Shown in pieces: positions 1-11,298 of a stretch of DNA of 64,000 nt. The notes under the pieces were generated by a model. The model was given only the letters and a program-made list of their open reading frames with translations. It was not told where the DNA came from and did no database searches. Both the position numbers and the translations under genes were made by a program. Source of the DNA: Neopestalotiopsis rosae. Lineage: Eukaryota; Ascomycota; Sordariomycetes; Amphisphaeriales; Sporocadaceae. How positions within the stretch are numbered: position 1 is the first letter of the stretch; every line of letters begins with the position of its first letter. Where the stretch lies: contig JALGAS010000013.1 of NCBI GenBank assembly GCA_023078685.1, positions 129,001 to 193,000 on the forward strand, read 5' to 3'.

Positions 1-2408
1 ACCGGCGACGAAAGTATATTCGAATGAACACTTCAATCGATGTGACTACAGCGTAGAAACTAGCAGTCAACATGAATAAACAAAAGCTGCACCTCCGCAA
101 TTGATACTTGTACGTATCTGACCTCGTCGGAGTTGAGGTTCAGTTGTTTAACCATCCTTTAGCAATGCCTGGCTCTCATCATGTCTTGAAGCTAATCCAC
201 GATGATCAAGTATGTACCTTGTGCGATCTAGCAAAATGGATGGAAAAGAAATACATGGAGAACAAGGGTACGGCAACATTTCATGCAAGGTCTGCGAAGT
301 GAGTTGCCATGGCTATTAGGCTTATTATCTGATCCGGGCTACCCGCGCTGCCGTTGGGTACGTGATAAAACCGGTTGTCGCTGCACATAACGATCGGATC
401 GTTCCAAGAAACTATAGCGGGCATCGCGCCTTCGTGAGGCGGTGAAAGAATCTTCAACTGTCGAGTACTTACCAGATTTCGACCGGTGGAGTTCACCGGT
501 CTGATCTGTTCGGCATGGTCTTCCTCTTGAGGTCAGGCTTGCTCATCTGGTAGCACCGTTCCATCCAGGTTTTAACACCCACACTGATTGTATGGACGGA
601 CTAAGCGATCAATGAGATCAACTCATACTTACGATTCAACTTGGAACCAAAGGTATCTACCGCCCGACGGGAACAAGGAGATTTGCTGCTTCGTGTGCTC
701 AACGGCTGTGGGCTTGCAGATATTGTTTGTCAAAACAGCGTTCGGTTTATTCTGCCGCTAGCCACTATTGGCCTGTTTTTTACAGAGTATATGGACACAA
801 GCATCCGCATGCCTGCTCCTGCCTATAAGGCTGCCATCGAACCAGGAGAATTCCATTTTCCAGCCAATTGCAGCATCATCACGGAGACAAAAACTTCTGA
901 TTGGCAGTAATTGAGGAATTCTTCTGGCCTGTCGGCCTTTTTCCAAATTGCGGAGATAATGTCCATGCGCTTGCATCTTGTGCTGTTCGGAGCTTCATGG
1001 CTGTCACTATCATGATCGACCTGCGTACTATGTACACCGTAGAATGATGGGGTATTTATTCATCTGCTGGATCGATGCCATCACTTGGCCTGGGAGGAAC
1101 TCCCTATGTTTCCGCCTTTTGCTGCAGCATCGTTTCGTTCAGTCCTGGACTCCAGACTCCTGCGCGTCTCTCGGCATGCATGAACACCATGCAGCATGCG
1201 TCATGCGACCTAAATGCGTCCCAATCGAGCCCATTGTAATGCTGCCCAATGGCTGGCAGCGGAACGTAGATCGGTCTACAGCTTATTCGCTCTCAAGCAA
1301 TAAGTTTCATGAATACTTGATATATCGAAGCATGGCGAGATCAGTCATGGTTCACATCTGATAGGTGATCCAGGAGCCTGGGACGGTCATCGAATGATCT
1401 CCGCATGGGGAAATACTGTGGTCAGATCCAACATATCGACACATTGATGCCCCATCTTTCTGTCCGAGTGAAATGCACATCTTTGACGGCAGAATTCAGG
1501 CATATGTGCATACAACAGGCAAGAATGGGGAACATCCGAAGGCCCTTGTGCATTGTCGGCATTTTCAGCGGCTTTCCGACCACAATTTCGCAAATTGCTT
1601 CCAAGCACTGCTTATCCCTACAAGAAGAAACCCTCTTCCAGGGAAAATGATGGTGGTCACGGTGACGATGAAGTGTATGCAATTCACACCACACCACATT
1701 CTTCTGTGATGTGACGTTTATGCAAGTGTGCGCTGTATCCTGACAGCTGTGAGCAATGTTTCAGAAAGAACAGCCATCTTGGTCGACTGGGTGCCAAGCA
1801 GTTGTTGATTAGAGTACCATGCATAACCGATGGTTGGGGATTCGGGCAATATGCAAACGCCTAACTCCAAGGCCACCAGGAATGTGCCGATTGTTGAGGC
1901 CTCATGAAAAAACCTCAGGATATTTAGATAGCCTTATTTCTATGTGGATTTTATATATGCAGGACCTCGTATGAATTCAATCTTAACATCCCCAATTTTT
2001 CAGATGCACCTCACAAGACCCAGGGCCAATACTTCGTCAGGCTGTACCTGGGCGCCTAAGTTTTGGGAGCTTGGCAAATATTCAACTATTGGTTGGACAA
2101 CACATCACACACCCTTACGGCATTTCCATGTAAGACGCATGGTGTGGCTGATATTGCCAATCTTAGAAGCTCGATTTGCCCGACTTCTGGGGCTGTTCCT
2201 GTAAATGATCGTGTTCATTACGACCAGTAATCTGCTGTCCCCAACGTCGTCATGAGCATGCTGCACCTAGAATCGGGTCCGAGTTGTGGCCAAGCTTTTA
2301 CCCATAGGAGTGTAAACTTGCGAGTTGAGCTCAGATCAGCACTTCTGCCATCCGCTCCTGCGTGTTTGAACTCCGGTATGCCGTTGCGAAATTCGTGTAC
2401 AGCCTGGC
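1..2408. other. No recognised gene (left edge)
   Basis: Both strands carry only short overlapping reading frames (longest 127 codons, around 978-1361 on +) with no family resemblance, no signal peptide followed by a sensible protein and no convincing splice chain. The last part is the downstream flank of the prefoldin gene. I see no repeat, tRNA or transposon here. Confidence 0.5.
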
Positions 2409-3149
2409 TCATGACTGTACAATCTGAACATTGTTCTTCTTCTGTAAATCCATGACCGTTAGCATGAAGTTGACACGTACCATACGAGCTATGATCAAGC
2501 CAGATGTTCAAATCTTACCTTCCATTTCTCGAGATCATCTTGCTTCGTCTTGTACTGCTTGACAAGCTCGTCCAGAACTTGTTTAAGCCCCTCGGCGTTT
2601 GTCTTCAGCGCAGGAACGACATCTTCCACAGTCCGCTCCACCAGCACACCATTGATCATACGAAAGCATTTGCGGTCGCCTGGAAGAGGACCAAGAGTCT
2701 CCAATACAAGCCTGTCCATTGGTCAGCACAAGATTAAGACGAGTGGAAGCATTAAGAATTTGTCTGGACGGTTTCCCAGTCTGGAATCGGCCCATGACAA
2801 CGCGGGTAAAATGGTGAAAATTTATGTTCATAAAGCTCATAGATGAAACTCCGTGCAGCAGCCTCGATTACGAAAAAAGGAGTAAAGCAAGATGATAGCA
2901 TGTGCATGGCCGTGGTGATCCTCGAAGAAAAGTACTGACTTGTGCTCCTCTGCCTCCTGCTCAACATCACCAATCTTTTGGGCGAGTTGCTGCAGTGTGT
3001 TCTTGTAGTTGCCGTACTGCGTTTGCAACTCTGCGAGGATTGGTTAGCGGCCTTGTATAGGAGAGAATTCCTCCTCTTAGCTGAGGATGAGGGGCAAAGA
3101 CACATGGCTTACGTTGCTGCTGCTTCGCGGAAGGGTTCTTGGACGCCAT
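2409..3149 (-). CDS. GIM4: Prefoldin subunit 2 (GimC/prefoldin beta-type)
   Basis: Subunit of the hexameric prefoldin chaperone that hands unfolded actin and tubulin to the CCT chaperonin in the cytosol. Four coding exons on the minus strand: 3113-3149, 2940-3030, 2519-2711, 2409-2441; all junctions are GT-AG and keep frame, giving about 117 aa, the usual length for this subunit. The protein begins MASKNPSAKQQQQ, then a coiled-coil helix (QTQYGNYKNTLQQLAQKIGD), the segment EEHKLVLETLGPLPGDRKCFRMINGVLVE in the beta-hairpin region, and a second helix ending in KKNNVQIVQS, all typical of prefoldin 2. It diverges from CMC2 across 407 bp. High confidence in identity; exon limits were read from splice consensus only. 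Confidence 0.93.
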
Positions 3150-3556
3150 GGGGATACTTTCGCGGTGAAAGGATACACAATCAAGCCGGAAAACTGAGAG
3201 GCGGGACTGAAAACCCCAGGTCAAACAAAGATCTACTGAGATATCAGGTTGTGAATTGACTTCATGAAATGGAGTGAACTGATCTCGTCCTCCTGTAGCG
3301 TCTGTCCTTACCAAGGGAGACAAAGGTGGGAGGGAAATATGTGGAGTCGTGGCCCATGCTTTTTTTCGTGAGCTTCTAGCGACGCCCCAAGGGTCCTTAG
3401 CGGTCGGCTTTTGCTTGTCAGCCAGTGACAGGCCAGCAAATCTTCAGATCCTCAGACCATTTGAGACTCGATTTTGTTGCATTCAAATCTCGCATCTGTA
3501 TTCCCTGTGTCCTCTCAGCAGAGATAGGACATCTAATCCTTCCAAACCAAGTCAAG
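3150..3556. promoter_or_regulatory. Divergent promoter region, prefoldin 2 / CMC2
   Basis: 407-bp non-coding gap between two divergent start codons. It must contain both core promoters and 5' leaders. I could not define a TATA box or a named activator site. Confidence 0.5.
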
Positions 3557-3886
3557 ATGCATCCCCATTTGCATACAAAGGACAACATCGGTATGCCATA
3601 CCCTCCATAATAGTGATGCGCCATGGCATATTCTTGACAAGACGATTCGAAAACTAATACACCGGCTTCAAATGTAGCTTGCGAGGAGGTCATGACCGCA
3701 CTCGAAGAATGTCACGCCCGTGGCTTTCTCTGGAAGTCTCTCGGCATGTGCAGCGATACGAAACAGCAGGTCAATATGTGTCTGCGCGCCGAAAGACTGA
3801 AGCGCACAGCAGCGAATCGCGAAGCCGCCAAGGTCAAGAGGGACAAGATCAAGAAAGTATGGGCTGATATCGACGAGAACACCTAG
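3557..3886 (+). CDS. CMC2: Cx9C-motif mitochondrial protein CMC2
   Basis: Twin-Cx9C protein of the mitochondrial intermembrane space, imported by the Mia40 disulfide relay and required for cytochrome c oxidase assembly. Two exons (3557-3590 and 3678-3886; intron 87 nt, gtatgc...gtag) give an 80-aa protein starting MHPHLHTKDNIACEEV. The two motifs are visible: C-x9-C in CEEVMTALEEC and C-x9-C in CSDTKQQVNMC, followed by a basic helix. The MHP... start and the CHxxGFLWKxLGMC linker are as in CMC2 rather than CMC1 or COX17. An ORF-only reading would begin at the internal Met of exon 2 and lose the first cysteine. Converges with the TMEM14-family gene 262 bp away. Confidence 0.93.
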
Positions 3887-4148
3887 TCGCACATGCGGCT
3901 CTTCACTTCACGGAACAAGTATATTTTCAGGAAGCATAGGACTATGGAGTTTCACGGGTCATCATTAAGCATTGCTGTCAATTTGGACACGGCGTTCTTT
4001 GGATGACATGATGGTTGTTTTGATCGTGGGCAAGCCAATGCGCATGGATATTAATATTTGATACTTGCAACTCCGCTCCAAAGCGATTATATTTATAGAC
4101 GATTCGGACCGATGCGCATTCGACAGTCAACGTCCAACTCAGCGCCGT

Positions 4149-4614
4149 TTACAAGGTCTTCCGGAACGCATCGCCGAACACAAACGCGCCGAAAAGCGAC
4201 ACGAAGCTCAGTACTACCGGGACGGGCTTCTTGAGGCGGAGCGCTCTGGGGATGGAAGAACCTCCGAGAACAACAGAGGCGAGCAGAGCAAGCTCAAGAC
4301 CATACGATTGGAAGTTCTGGAGACGGTAGCCGCCCAGAGCATCTTGGGAGAGAGGTTGTTAGTCATTCTGTTCGGCCGTCGTGCAGCCGGAATAGTCGGC
4401 CACGGGAAATGGCGGGGAAATACATACAAAGTAGACCAACTGTCCATCCTGCTGCGACCGAAGGTACAGAGCCCGTTCGCAGGAAACCAATTGTACCTCC
4501 AGTTGCGGTGAGACCGCCGAGCGCGTAAGCAGTGTTCTCGAGACCCTGACGTGTGTTGTGTGAGCAAATGTACGGCAACTGCATGAAGGTTCTGACGGGT
4601 AGTGCTCATACCAT
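4149..4614 (-). CDS. TMEM14 family (UPF0136) small membrane protein
   Basis: Small multi-pass protein of the TMEM14/UPF0136 family; members are mitochondrial inner-membrane or plastid proteins, some linked to haem or fatty-acid transport. Coding exons: 4612-4614 (only ATG), 4428-4545 and 4149-4342; spliced length 105 codons, 104 aa. The protein starts MGLENTAYALGGLTATGG, has the family signature GFLRTGSVPSVAAGW, then YALGGYRLQNFQSYGLELAL and ends in a hydrophobic segment FVSLFGAFVFGDAF. Gly-rich helices typical of the family span residues about 8-25, 30-50 and 58-75. The splice donor lies immediately after the start codon, so exon 1 contributes a single codon. Mitochondrial location is inferred from the family. 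Confidence 0.88.
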
Positions 4615-5413
4615 GATGACGCTTGATTCCTCGGACTTTTTCTTGTATGTATTGCAAGCGAAGAATGAATCTTGATCCTTCTTGACGATCTGATATATTT
4701 GGGCGAAGCTGGGAGTTGGAATTACAAAGCAGCTTGTAGAGGACAGCTTCAGAGTCTAGACGAATCCCGAGGCTTTGCGGGTCCCCGAGGCCTTGCGGAG
4801 GTTTGGGGGGCTTCCCTCCGCCTGTCCATCGCTGACCTCATCCAGATTGGAGCTGTTGGTTGGCCTATTGGAGCTAGACGGTAAGTGCTATGCGAAGGTA
4901 TCCGTCTTGGCAGGAACCCGCTCTAGGACAATTTACTTTCTTTGCTTGGAAACCCATGTCGAACTTGCACATCCATCGTGGGACCGAAAGAGTGCCCTAG
5001 AATATGAAAGATGCTCATAGCTTTTGATCATTATTACTGTCACATCTTAAGAATAGGGAATTGGGATATGGTCGTCAATGTTCGGATAGTCTGAATAACA
5101 AATACTTGCTGCTGCTTTTCCTTTTCAACTATGCAGCGCGGCTTTGGCCCCACATACAAAGCACAAGCCCACCGCGACATGGATTGAACACTTCTGATTC
5201 GTCGCCGTTGATCGAGCTGCGTGTCCCTTTGGCGCAAGTTGAACTTCTAGACAGACAATACGTTTCCCCAGGGTCCAAGACTTGAACAATCGACATCAAA
5301 TCGTCGACGACTTACGCCATTTGCCTTTCGTTTCACCGACGGTACTTTTTCCATTCAGCCAGCCTTGAAATTGTCAACTGTACCAATTTACTTGCACTAT
5401 ACCGACCACCACA
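4615..5413. promoter_or_regulatory. Divergent intergenic region, TMEM14-family / OST2
   Basis: 799 bp between divergent starts. It contains an imperfect 18-nt direct duplication (cccgaggctttgcggg, next copy 18 nt later, about 4766-4801). No coding frame in it resembles a known protein. Confidence 0.45.
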
Positions 5414-6138
5414 ATGGCAAAGAAGGCCACCGCTGCCGCCTCCTCTGCCCCAAGCAGCTCGCAACAGAGCTCTGGCACCACGACACCGGCCTCGATATCC
5501 GCAGGCGCAGCGCCCCTGGTGGCCACTCCCAAGAAGCCTGCCACAACCACCTCGAGCACCAGTACCAGCAATGCGACTCGATGGGATCAGATCGCCATGA
5601 ACATCTTCGATTACTACCAGAAAAACACACCGCAGCGGACCAAGCTGATTGACGTCTTCATGGCCTTCCTGGTCGTCGTTGGAGCTCTGCAGTTCTTGTA
5701 CTGTATCTTGGCCGGCAACTACGTACGTTCGCAACTACACTCAAGTTCCCGGCTTTCCGTCGAAAGCGTTCTTCTTGTTCTCCCCGGCTCGGCAGATCCG
5801 TCGTGCATTTGATCATGGAGTACTGGGTAGGAAGTTCGTCGTGATGAGAGCTTGGGCTGACATGACATTTTGACTGTAGCCGTTCAATGCGTTCCTTTCG
5901 GGCTTTGGAGCCACCGTCGGTCAATTCGTTCTTACAGGTATGTTGGAAACAATTGCTCTAGGAGGAAAAGATTCAGCGGATCAAGCTAACATAGATTGAA
6001 ATCATAGCATCACTCCGTATTCAGACCACAGAGGCGAACAAATCAGAGTTCCCATCCGTCTCGCCCGAGCGAGCCTTCGCAGATTACATCGTTGGTAGCT
6101 TGATTCTACACTTCTTCGTCATCAACTTCATAAACTAG
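5414..6138 (+). CDS. OST2: Oligosaccharyltransferase subunit OST2 (DAD1)
   Basis: Small membrane subunit of the ER oligosaccharyltransferase that transfers the dolichol-linked glycan to Asn in nascent proteins. Exons 5414-5722, 5880-5937 and 6008-6138 give 165 aa. The first ~55 residues are a Ser/Thr/Ala/Pro-rich extension not needed by the family; the DAD1 domain follows: WDQIAMNIFDYYQKNTPQRTKLIDVFMAFL, a first membrane helix, ILAGNYPFNAFLSGFGATVGQFVLTASLR, and the very conserved C-terminus FADYIVGSLILHFFVINFIN. Three transmembrane helices are visible. It converges with GRASP. The extension makes it longer than yeast or animal DAD1 (about 115-130 aa). Confidence 0.95.
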
Positions 6139-6610
6139 AAGGCAATCGCGCAGTTCGAAGCGGCTTTAAGAAGGGAGAGGGGGCTCGTACGCGAGACAGA
6201 AAGAATAAAAAGGCAATCCTCCCAAAATGGTGTATCATGCTTACGGAACACATGGGAAGGCGAGAGAACCGAGGTTGTTGCGTCTGTCAAGATCCCGATT
6301 GAGCTGCGAACTGTTAATCGGCTCAGGTTCACAGATCTACATATGTTTGGGGAAGCAGACTTGTACATTTCACCGGCATCAGGAAATGAATGGTAGTAAG
6401 AATTAAGGCAAACAATAGAGTTTAGTTTTTGCTCTTGAACATTCGGTAATCCAGACATTTCGGCTGTAGTCAATTATTATGATATCAAATGCTTGCAGCT
6501 ACGGGTCCATATCTTGTCTTCTTGGAGCCAGCACGCAACCAGTCGTAACCACATGCAAATCTGATGCTTCTATTGCACTTTCTATGTCCTGCAGTCGCTC
6601 AGACAAATCC
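6139..6610. other. Convergent intergenic region, OST2 / GRASP
   Basis: 472 bp of shared 3' flank between two convergent stop codons. It should hold both poly(A) sites. No gene seen. Confidence 0.5.
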
Positions 6611-7769
6611 CTAGTCAACATCATCGCCCCCCTCTGCAGGCTGGGGCGACGCCTTTGGTGGCCCTCCCATCGGTGGAGGGCCGGCTCCAGTGGATTTGGG
6701 CGGCGGCGGTGGAGGGGTGGCCTTGGCTTTGGACGAGGTACCGTCCAAGTCCCTGCTTCTTTTTTCCTCCTCTGCAAAATAGTCGTCCATCAGCCTGTTT
6801 GGACTGTGTCCGTGTCGATCCTTTTTCCTGGCCGACCTCGTTGGCAAACTTCCTCCTGCCGCCGCCGCTGGCGGAGCTGCCATTTGTGCTGGCACCAAGA
6901 AATCAGCCGACGGTGCACCCTGAGTCGGACTGAAAGTATTATCTCCGTATGCGTTATCTTGGGGAGGCCCTCCAAGGGTGGTGAATTGGTCAGCGCCAGC
7001 GCCTGCCCCAGCTGTCTCGTTGAAACCGCCGTCGAACATGGTATCACCAGGTTGATCGACGGGTTCGTCGAGGGGCGCAGGCAGGCGATGTAGAGCACCG
7101 TAGCCTAGGACACAGCCAAGAGCGCCCTCGCCACCCCAGTCGCGGCTGGGGATGATTTCGAGCTCGCGCGTAACGTTGTACTCGTTGTTGTAGACCCAGA
7201 GACGCAGGGGCCGCCCGATATAATCTTCAACGAGCTCGCCGAGGCCCCCCTCGCCATGCAACACACCGTCGGGAGTGCCCAAAATGTAGTCGCTGTACGG
7301 CAGCAGACCCGCGTTGTCGGCCGGAGAGTTGGACGGCACGTCTAGCACATGCCAGATGTTGGAGACGACCGCCAGCGGCGTGAACTGGAGCGACAGACCC
7401 AGCGAGGGATTCTCTGGTGGGATCGGCAAATGAAGGACCCGCGTACGCTGCCCCTTGGCCGACCAGAGGCCCAGAGCTACAGTGCCGCCAGCGCAGTTGC
7501 GGACTTCTTGTGCGAAGAGCCGAGGATCGGGATTGTCCTGTAAGCGCACAATTCGTTAGATGTGGCACCAATTCGACCTCGAGATGCGAGCAACATACAA
7601 TTTCCCTGCCATTGATTCCTACAATAAAGTCGAACCAAGGCTCGATGCCCAGCTCCAGGTTGGTGTTGCGCAGAACCTGGAATCCATACCCGCCTTGCTG
7701 GTGATCCCGTCGTTGCTGCTGGGGATCGCCGTCCAGGCGGGATATGAAGCGATTTAGTGCGTTAAACAT
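6611..7769 (-). CDS. GRH1: Golgi reassembly stacking protein (GRASP55/65, Grh1-type)
   Basis: Peripheral Golgi/ER-exit-site protein that tethers membranes and takes part in unconventional secretion. Exons 7599-7769 and 6611-7537 give 365 aa. Two PDZ-like GRASP domains are visible: the first contains GGYGFQVLRNTNLELGIEPWFDFIVGING and ALGLWSAKGQ; the second contains WHVLDVPSNSPADNAGLLPYSDYILGTPDG and GCVLGYGALHRLP. The C-terminal ~130 residues are Pro/Gly/Ala-rich (polyproline PPPPPP near residue 340) and probably disordered. The N-terminus MFNALNRFISRL is an amphipathic helix and lacks the Gly2 needed for myristoylation, so membrane binding is likely through the helix, as in yeast Grh1. Shares a 424-bp divergent promoter with TGS1. 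Confidence 0.94.
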
Positions 7770-8193
7770 GATCTGTCTTCTTGCTACCGATCGTCGAGGC
7801 TTCAATATTGAGTGGCCAGTCGTTGCTGGAGGCTGAAAGGTGCAATGGAGCACTGTTTCGTTGCGACTCGTACAAAGCTAAGGTTATTGTAGACGGCGGT
7901 CTTGGGATCGCATAGCTGTCATTTGAGGCGGCCCAGTCTCGACAGGGATCTGAGCTCCCGCTGCATCTGCATACAGCGGTACCTGGTGAGTCTTAGGCAC
8001 TTGAGCGTAGTGGGTCTGCCTATCTTAGCTGCCAAGCCAAGAGTGCTAAGCAGCGTGCTCCAAGTTCTGTTCAAATTCTCAGCCTCGTTCATATTTCTGT
8101 TTCAATTCTCCAGACGGAGTCTTACTGAAAAAGAAAATTTCGCGGAGTGGCGCACGGCTGTTGCGATGCGTGCATAAGTGCGGAAAAGGCTGA
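7770..8193. promoter_or_regulatory. Divergent promoter region, GRASP / TGS1
   Basis: 424 bp between divergent starts, pyrimidine-rich toward TGS1. No named site identified. Confidence 0.45.
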
Positions 8194-9090
8194 GTGATGG
8201 TCAGGCACGTCTCGGGTCCATTTGGCTTCTCCCCAAAAAAGCCCAAGATGAATTCCGTAAAGAAGCTGCCGTTGACGGATGAGTGCCACCATTGGGAGGA
8301 ACTGGGCGAGGTGCCATGGGACCTTCAAAAGTATGTCATTATCTTTTATCCATGCGATGTGTTATGTGAGCTGACAAACTACCAAAGGTACTGGCAACAA
8401 CGGCACACGATATTTCCAAACTACAATGAAGGCATATACATGACTGACAGTGCTTGGTATGGCGTTACTCCAGAACCAGTGGCTACGCAGATTGCTTGGG
8501 AGCTCCCCGCAACTGTATCCGAGGACAAGACGACCATCATCGATGTTTTCGCTGGTGTAGGATCCAACGCCATCGCTTTTGCACTATCTGAACGCTGGGA
8601 AAAGGTCATTGCATGCGAAAAAGACCCAGCCACCCTTGCATGCGCCCAACATCACGCCCAGCTGTGTGGCGTAGGTGATTCCATCACTTGGATTAACGGC
8701 GATAGTTTTGAGTATCTCAAGCTTCTCAACTCTTCTCCCGCGATTCTGGGAGATGATATTCGAGTCGATGTTGAAAAAACTGTCCTGTTCGGCTCGCCGC
8801 CCTGGGGAGGTCCAGGGTATGTGACGGATGAAATTTTCGACCTCAGCACCATGGAGCCATATAACCTAGAGACCATGTACGAGGCATACCGGAATATGGA
8901 CCATGCTCTCTACCTGCCACGAAGCAGCGATCTCAGGCAAATTGCTCAATTGGTGCCCGACGACACCAAGATTGAGGTTGTGCAATACTGTGTACACGGT
9001 GCAAGCAAGGCTTTGGTCGCCTACTTACCCGCTCAACCGAGCGAAAGAACCATGTTGGGCGAAGATACGACAATGGATATTGAGGCATGA
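8194..9090 (+). CDS. TGS1: Trimethylguanosine synthase (snRNA/snoRNA cap hypermethylase)
   Basis: SAM-dependent enzyme that converts the m7G cap of snRNAs and snoRNAs to 2,2,7-trimethylguanosine, in the nucleolus/Cajal-like body. Exons 8194-8330 and 8388-9090 give 279 aa. Motif I of the methyltransferase fold is DVFAGVGSNAIAFA, followed by VIACEKDPATLACAQHHAQL (motif II), NGDSFEYL, and the diagnostic catalytic SPPWGGPGY, which marks TGS1 rather than a general methyltransferase. The YWQQRHTIFPNYNEGIYMTDSAWYGVTPEPVA block upstream is also typical. The 57-nt intron (gtatgt...ctgac...aaag) is a multiple of three and lacks stops, so an unspliced reading stays open. Start could instead be the Met at about 8239-8250; 8194 is the first in-frame ATG. 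Confidence 0.93.
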   Translation: MMVRHVSGPFGFSPKKPKMNSVKKLPLTDECHHWEELGEVPWDLQKYVIIFYPCDVLCELTNYQRYWQQRHTIFPNYNEGIYMTDSAWYGVTPEPVATQIAWELPATVSEDKTTIIDVFAGVGSNAIAFALSERWEKVIACEKDPATLACAQHHAQLCGVGDSITWINGDSFEYLKLLNSSPAILGDDIRVDVEKTVLFGSPPWGGPGYVTDEIFDLSTMEPYNLETMYEAYRNMDHALYLPRSSDLRQIAQLVPDDTKIEVVQYCVHGASKALVAYLPAQPSERTMLGEDTTMDIEA

Positions 9091-10528
9091 GACACGCAGA
9101 GTTACGAGTTCAGAGGATCTCCCAGAGTGATACTGATGAAATCCTAATTAGCAGGCCACAACTCAAACGATGGTCTCTCGTATCAGCCCTGCATACTTGA
9201 GCACTGTGGACATGCTCGTACTGTCTGGTCTACTACTCCTACGCAAACCTCTGAAGACGTACGAGAGGTGAAGCACGACGAGCTCTACAATGGCACCTCA
9301 CATCTTCGTTCCGCTGAACCACGCAAACGATGTCTCGAAGGTTTTCTGCCTCTGCATGTTTTGCAAACAGAAATGCACCATGTTTGCCTCTCATAACCAG
9401 GCCAATCATGAATAAGAGCACTGCTGCGAGACCTGTCATATCCATCACTGAGTAGAGCCAAGCTCACCAAGGATCGTCACGACCCTGGAATAAATATGAT
9501 CAGTACCCCCGGGAGCACCGTCAGCGTTGAGGAATGCACACCCATTCCAAGAGCGGCAATGCTTCCTCCTGTGGTCAACTGAATACCGACACGAACTGTT
9601 GTGATTTCACAAATCGACAATACCAAGTCCAGTAAGCTGTACTACGAGAGTACCAATGTCCGTGTCAGGTTTCGTTACCATTTTGGGCGGATGAGCGCGT
9701 ACTCCTTGCCAATCCTGGAGAGTAGTCTATCAAGTAGATGCTGTATCACGGTAATATTCTTGACAGTGTTGGCATGGAGAGATGTAGGATCATTTGCTAG
9801 ACACAAACTTTGGCGCCATTGTGAGAAGAACTCTGAATTGGTGTACATTGAGCCTTCCCAGAGGTCAGATGAACCGGCAATCCAAGAAGAAGAGAGAAAA
9901 AAGGCATTAAAGCATCCATTCCAACTTAGTGCAAGCCTGCATGCAGTTCGTTATTTGACTCCAATCCGCATGTTCTATACAATACTACTGGAGGTGTACA
10001 ACCTCAGATCTCCAAATTACGGACTTCTGATCTGTGGTACTATCTGTGAAAGCTGATCATATCCTCGCAGCAGCTCGCATGAATAGCGTATATGAAACGG
10101 TTCCTTTATGCTGCACTTTCGCGGCCTCTAACTAATCGCATATGCTATGCCACCAAGATGTTCCATTGGCACACTGGCCGTCTCCATTTCGCCAATTTTG
10201 GACGCCTTGTGTGTCATATATGTATCGTGTCTTCGGCTGTAAAGACAATCTGCGAGGGCACCTATGTTAAAGACACATATAATTCAGGAGACTGATTAGG
10301 TAGAATATTATTTAGCATTTAGCGAGCTCTCGTGGCATTCTGCTCCTACCTTCCCTCTCGTGCTCAAATAGCCGTAAATACCCGGAGGCAAAGGCGATTA
10401 TTCAAGTGCTATAACCTCAACGCCATCAACGCCGTGGGTGTGAGCCTTCCAGCTTCTCAAACAAGAAACCATGGTATCAACGTGAAACTGTCCATAAACG
10501 CCTGAAGCACCGTTGTCGAATCTCGCCA
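9091..10528. other. Gap with weak minus-strand coding blocks, no confident gene
   Basis: About 1.4 kb. On the minus strand at 9239-9448 a block reads RGKHGAFLFAKHAEAENL and at about 9660-9860 another reads ITVIQHLLDRLLSRIGKEYA, both protein-like in character, but I could not join them into a splice chain with acceptable signals, and stops separate them. They may be remains of a gene or chance frames. The rest is AT-rich non-coding sequence. Confidence 0.25.
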
Positions 10529-11298
10529 CTAATGCCGCCGTAGATACAACGGTACGACTTCACTCATCTCTTGCGTCGTCTGGGTTTGCGTGCTCTGGCC
10601 GTCGTCTTGGCTGCGTCCAGGGAAACCCGCTGGCTGAGGCTCCGTATCGAAGCATTTGAGCATGTTGTTATAGGCGACCAAATAACCACGGAGGACAGGG
10701 CCATGGAAAGGGTCCTCCTTGAGCTCTTCACTTGTACCTATGAGTGAGTAGCTTCATTAGCTATGACATGCTCTGGTGTTCGGGATTTCCAAGGACTCGT
10801 GCCCGAGCCACGAGAAATGAGATTGTCATGCCCCCAACCGCAAATGGCATGCAAACACACGTACCACGATATAATGCCCGCGCCAATGGATGGAGAGCTA
10901 ACAATTGTTGTGGATTTGTCTCGAAGTCCTCCCGCGCACGATACTCATTTGCTATCAACTCATCTTGGGTTCTGCTGGTATCCAGCTCGGCGGGTATGTT
11001 GCTGAGCCAGCTGCTCTTCCAGCGGGCATAGTCGCGCCATACTGTCATCTGCATCTGGTCCTGTTTGTTCACATCATCGAGGTCTAGTATACCGTTCAAG
11101 AGAAACAATGGTCAGCAAATTGTATCCTCTCCACAAGTACCAAGCATGTAAAGCCTCGCGATTTCACTACTTACACGCAAATTCTTGCTGCAGTACTGGA
11201 TGAAGTTCTGGCAACTCATCCCTCTCAAAGCCACCGAGCACACATGTCTGCTCCTGAATGGCCGAGAGAGGGTTGCCATGTTGCCAATGTCTCTCCAT
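10529..11298 (-). CDS. Conserved-looking hypothetical protein, 183 aa
   Basis: Not recognised. Three exons (11175-11298, 10865-11083, 10529-10737) join in frame with good signals (gtaagt...ctag; gtacgt...catag) to 183 codons, which supports a real gene. The protein begins MERHWQHGNPLSAIQEQTC, is acidic and rich in Gln/Asp in the middle (FAYLDDVNKQDQMQM, WRDYARWKSSW), and ends with a Gln/Thr-rich tail (TQTQTTQEMSEVVPLYLRRH). No signal peptide, membrane helix or catalytic motif is visible; it is mostly helical with several Trp residues. It lies tandem with, and downstream of, DOP1 (gap 678 bp), so it has its own promoter there. Confidence 0.65.
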
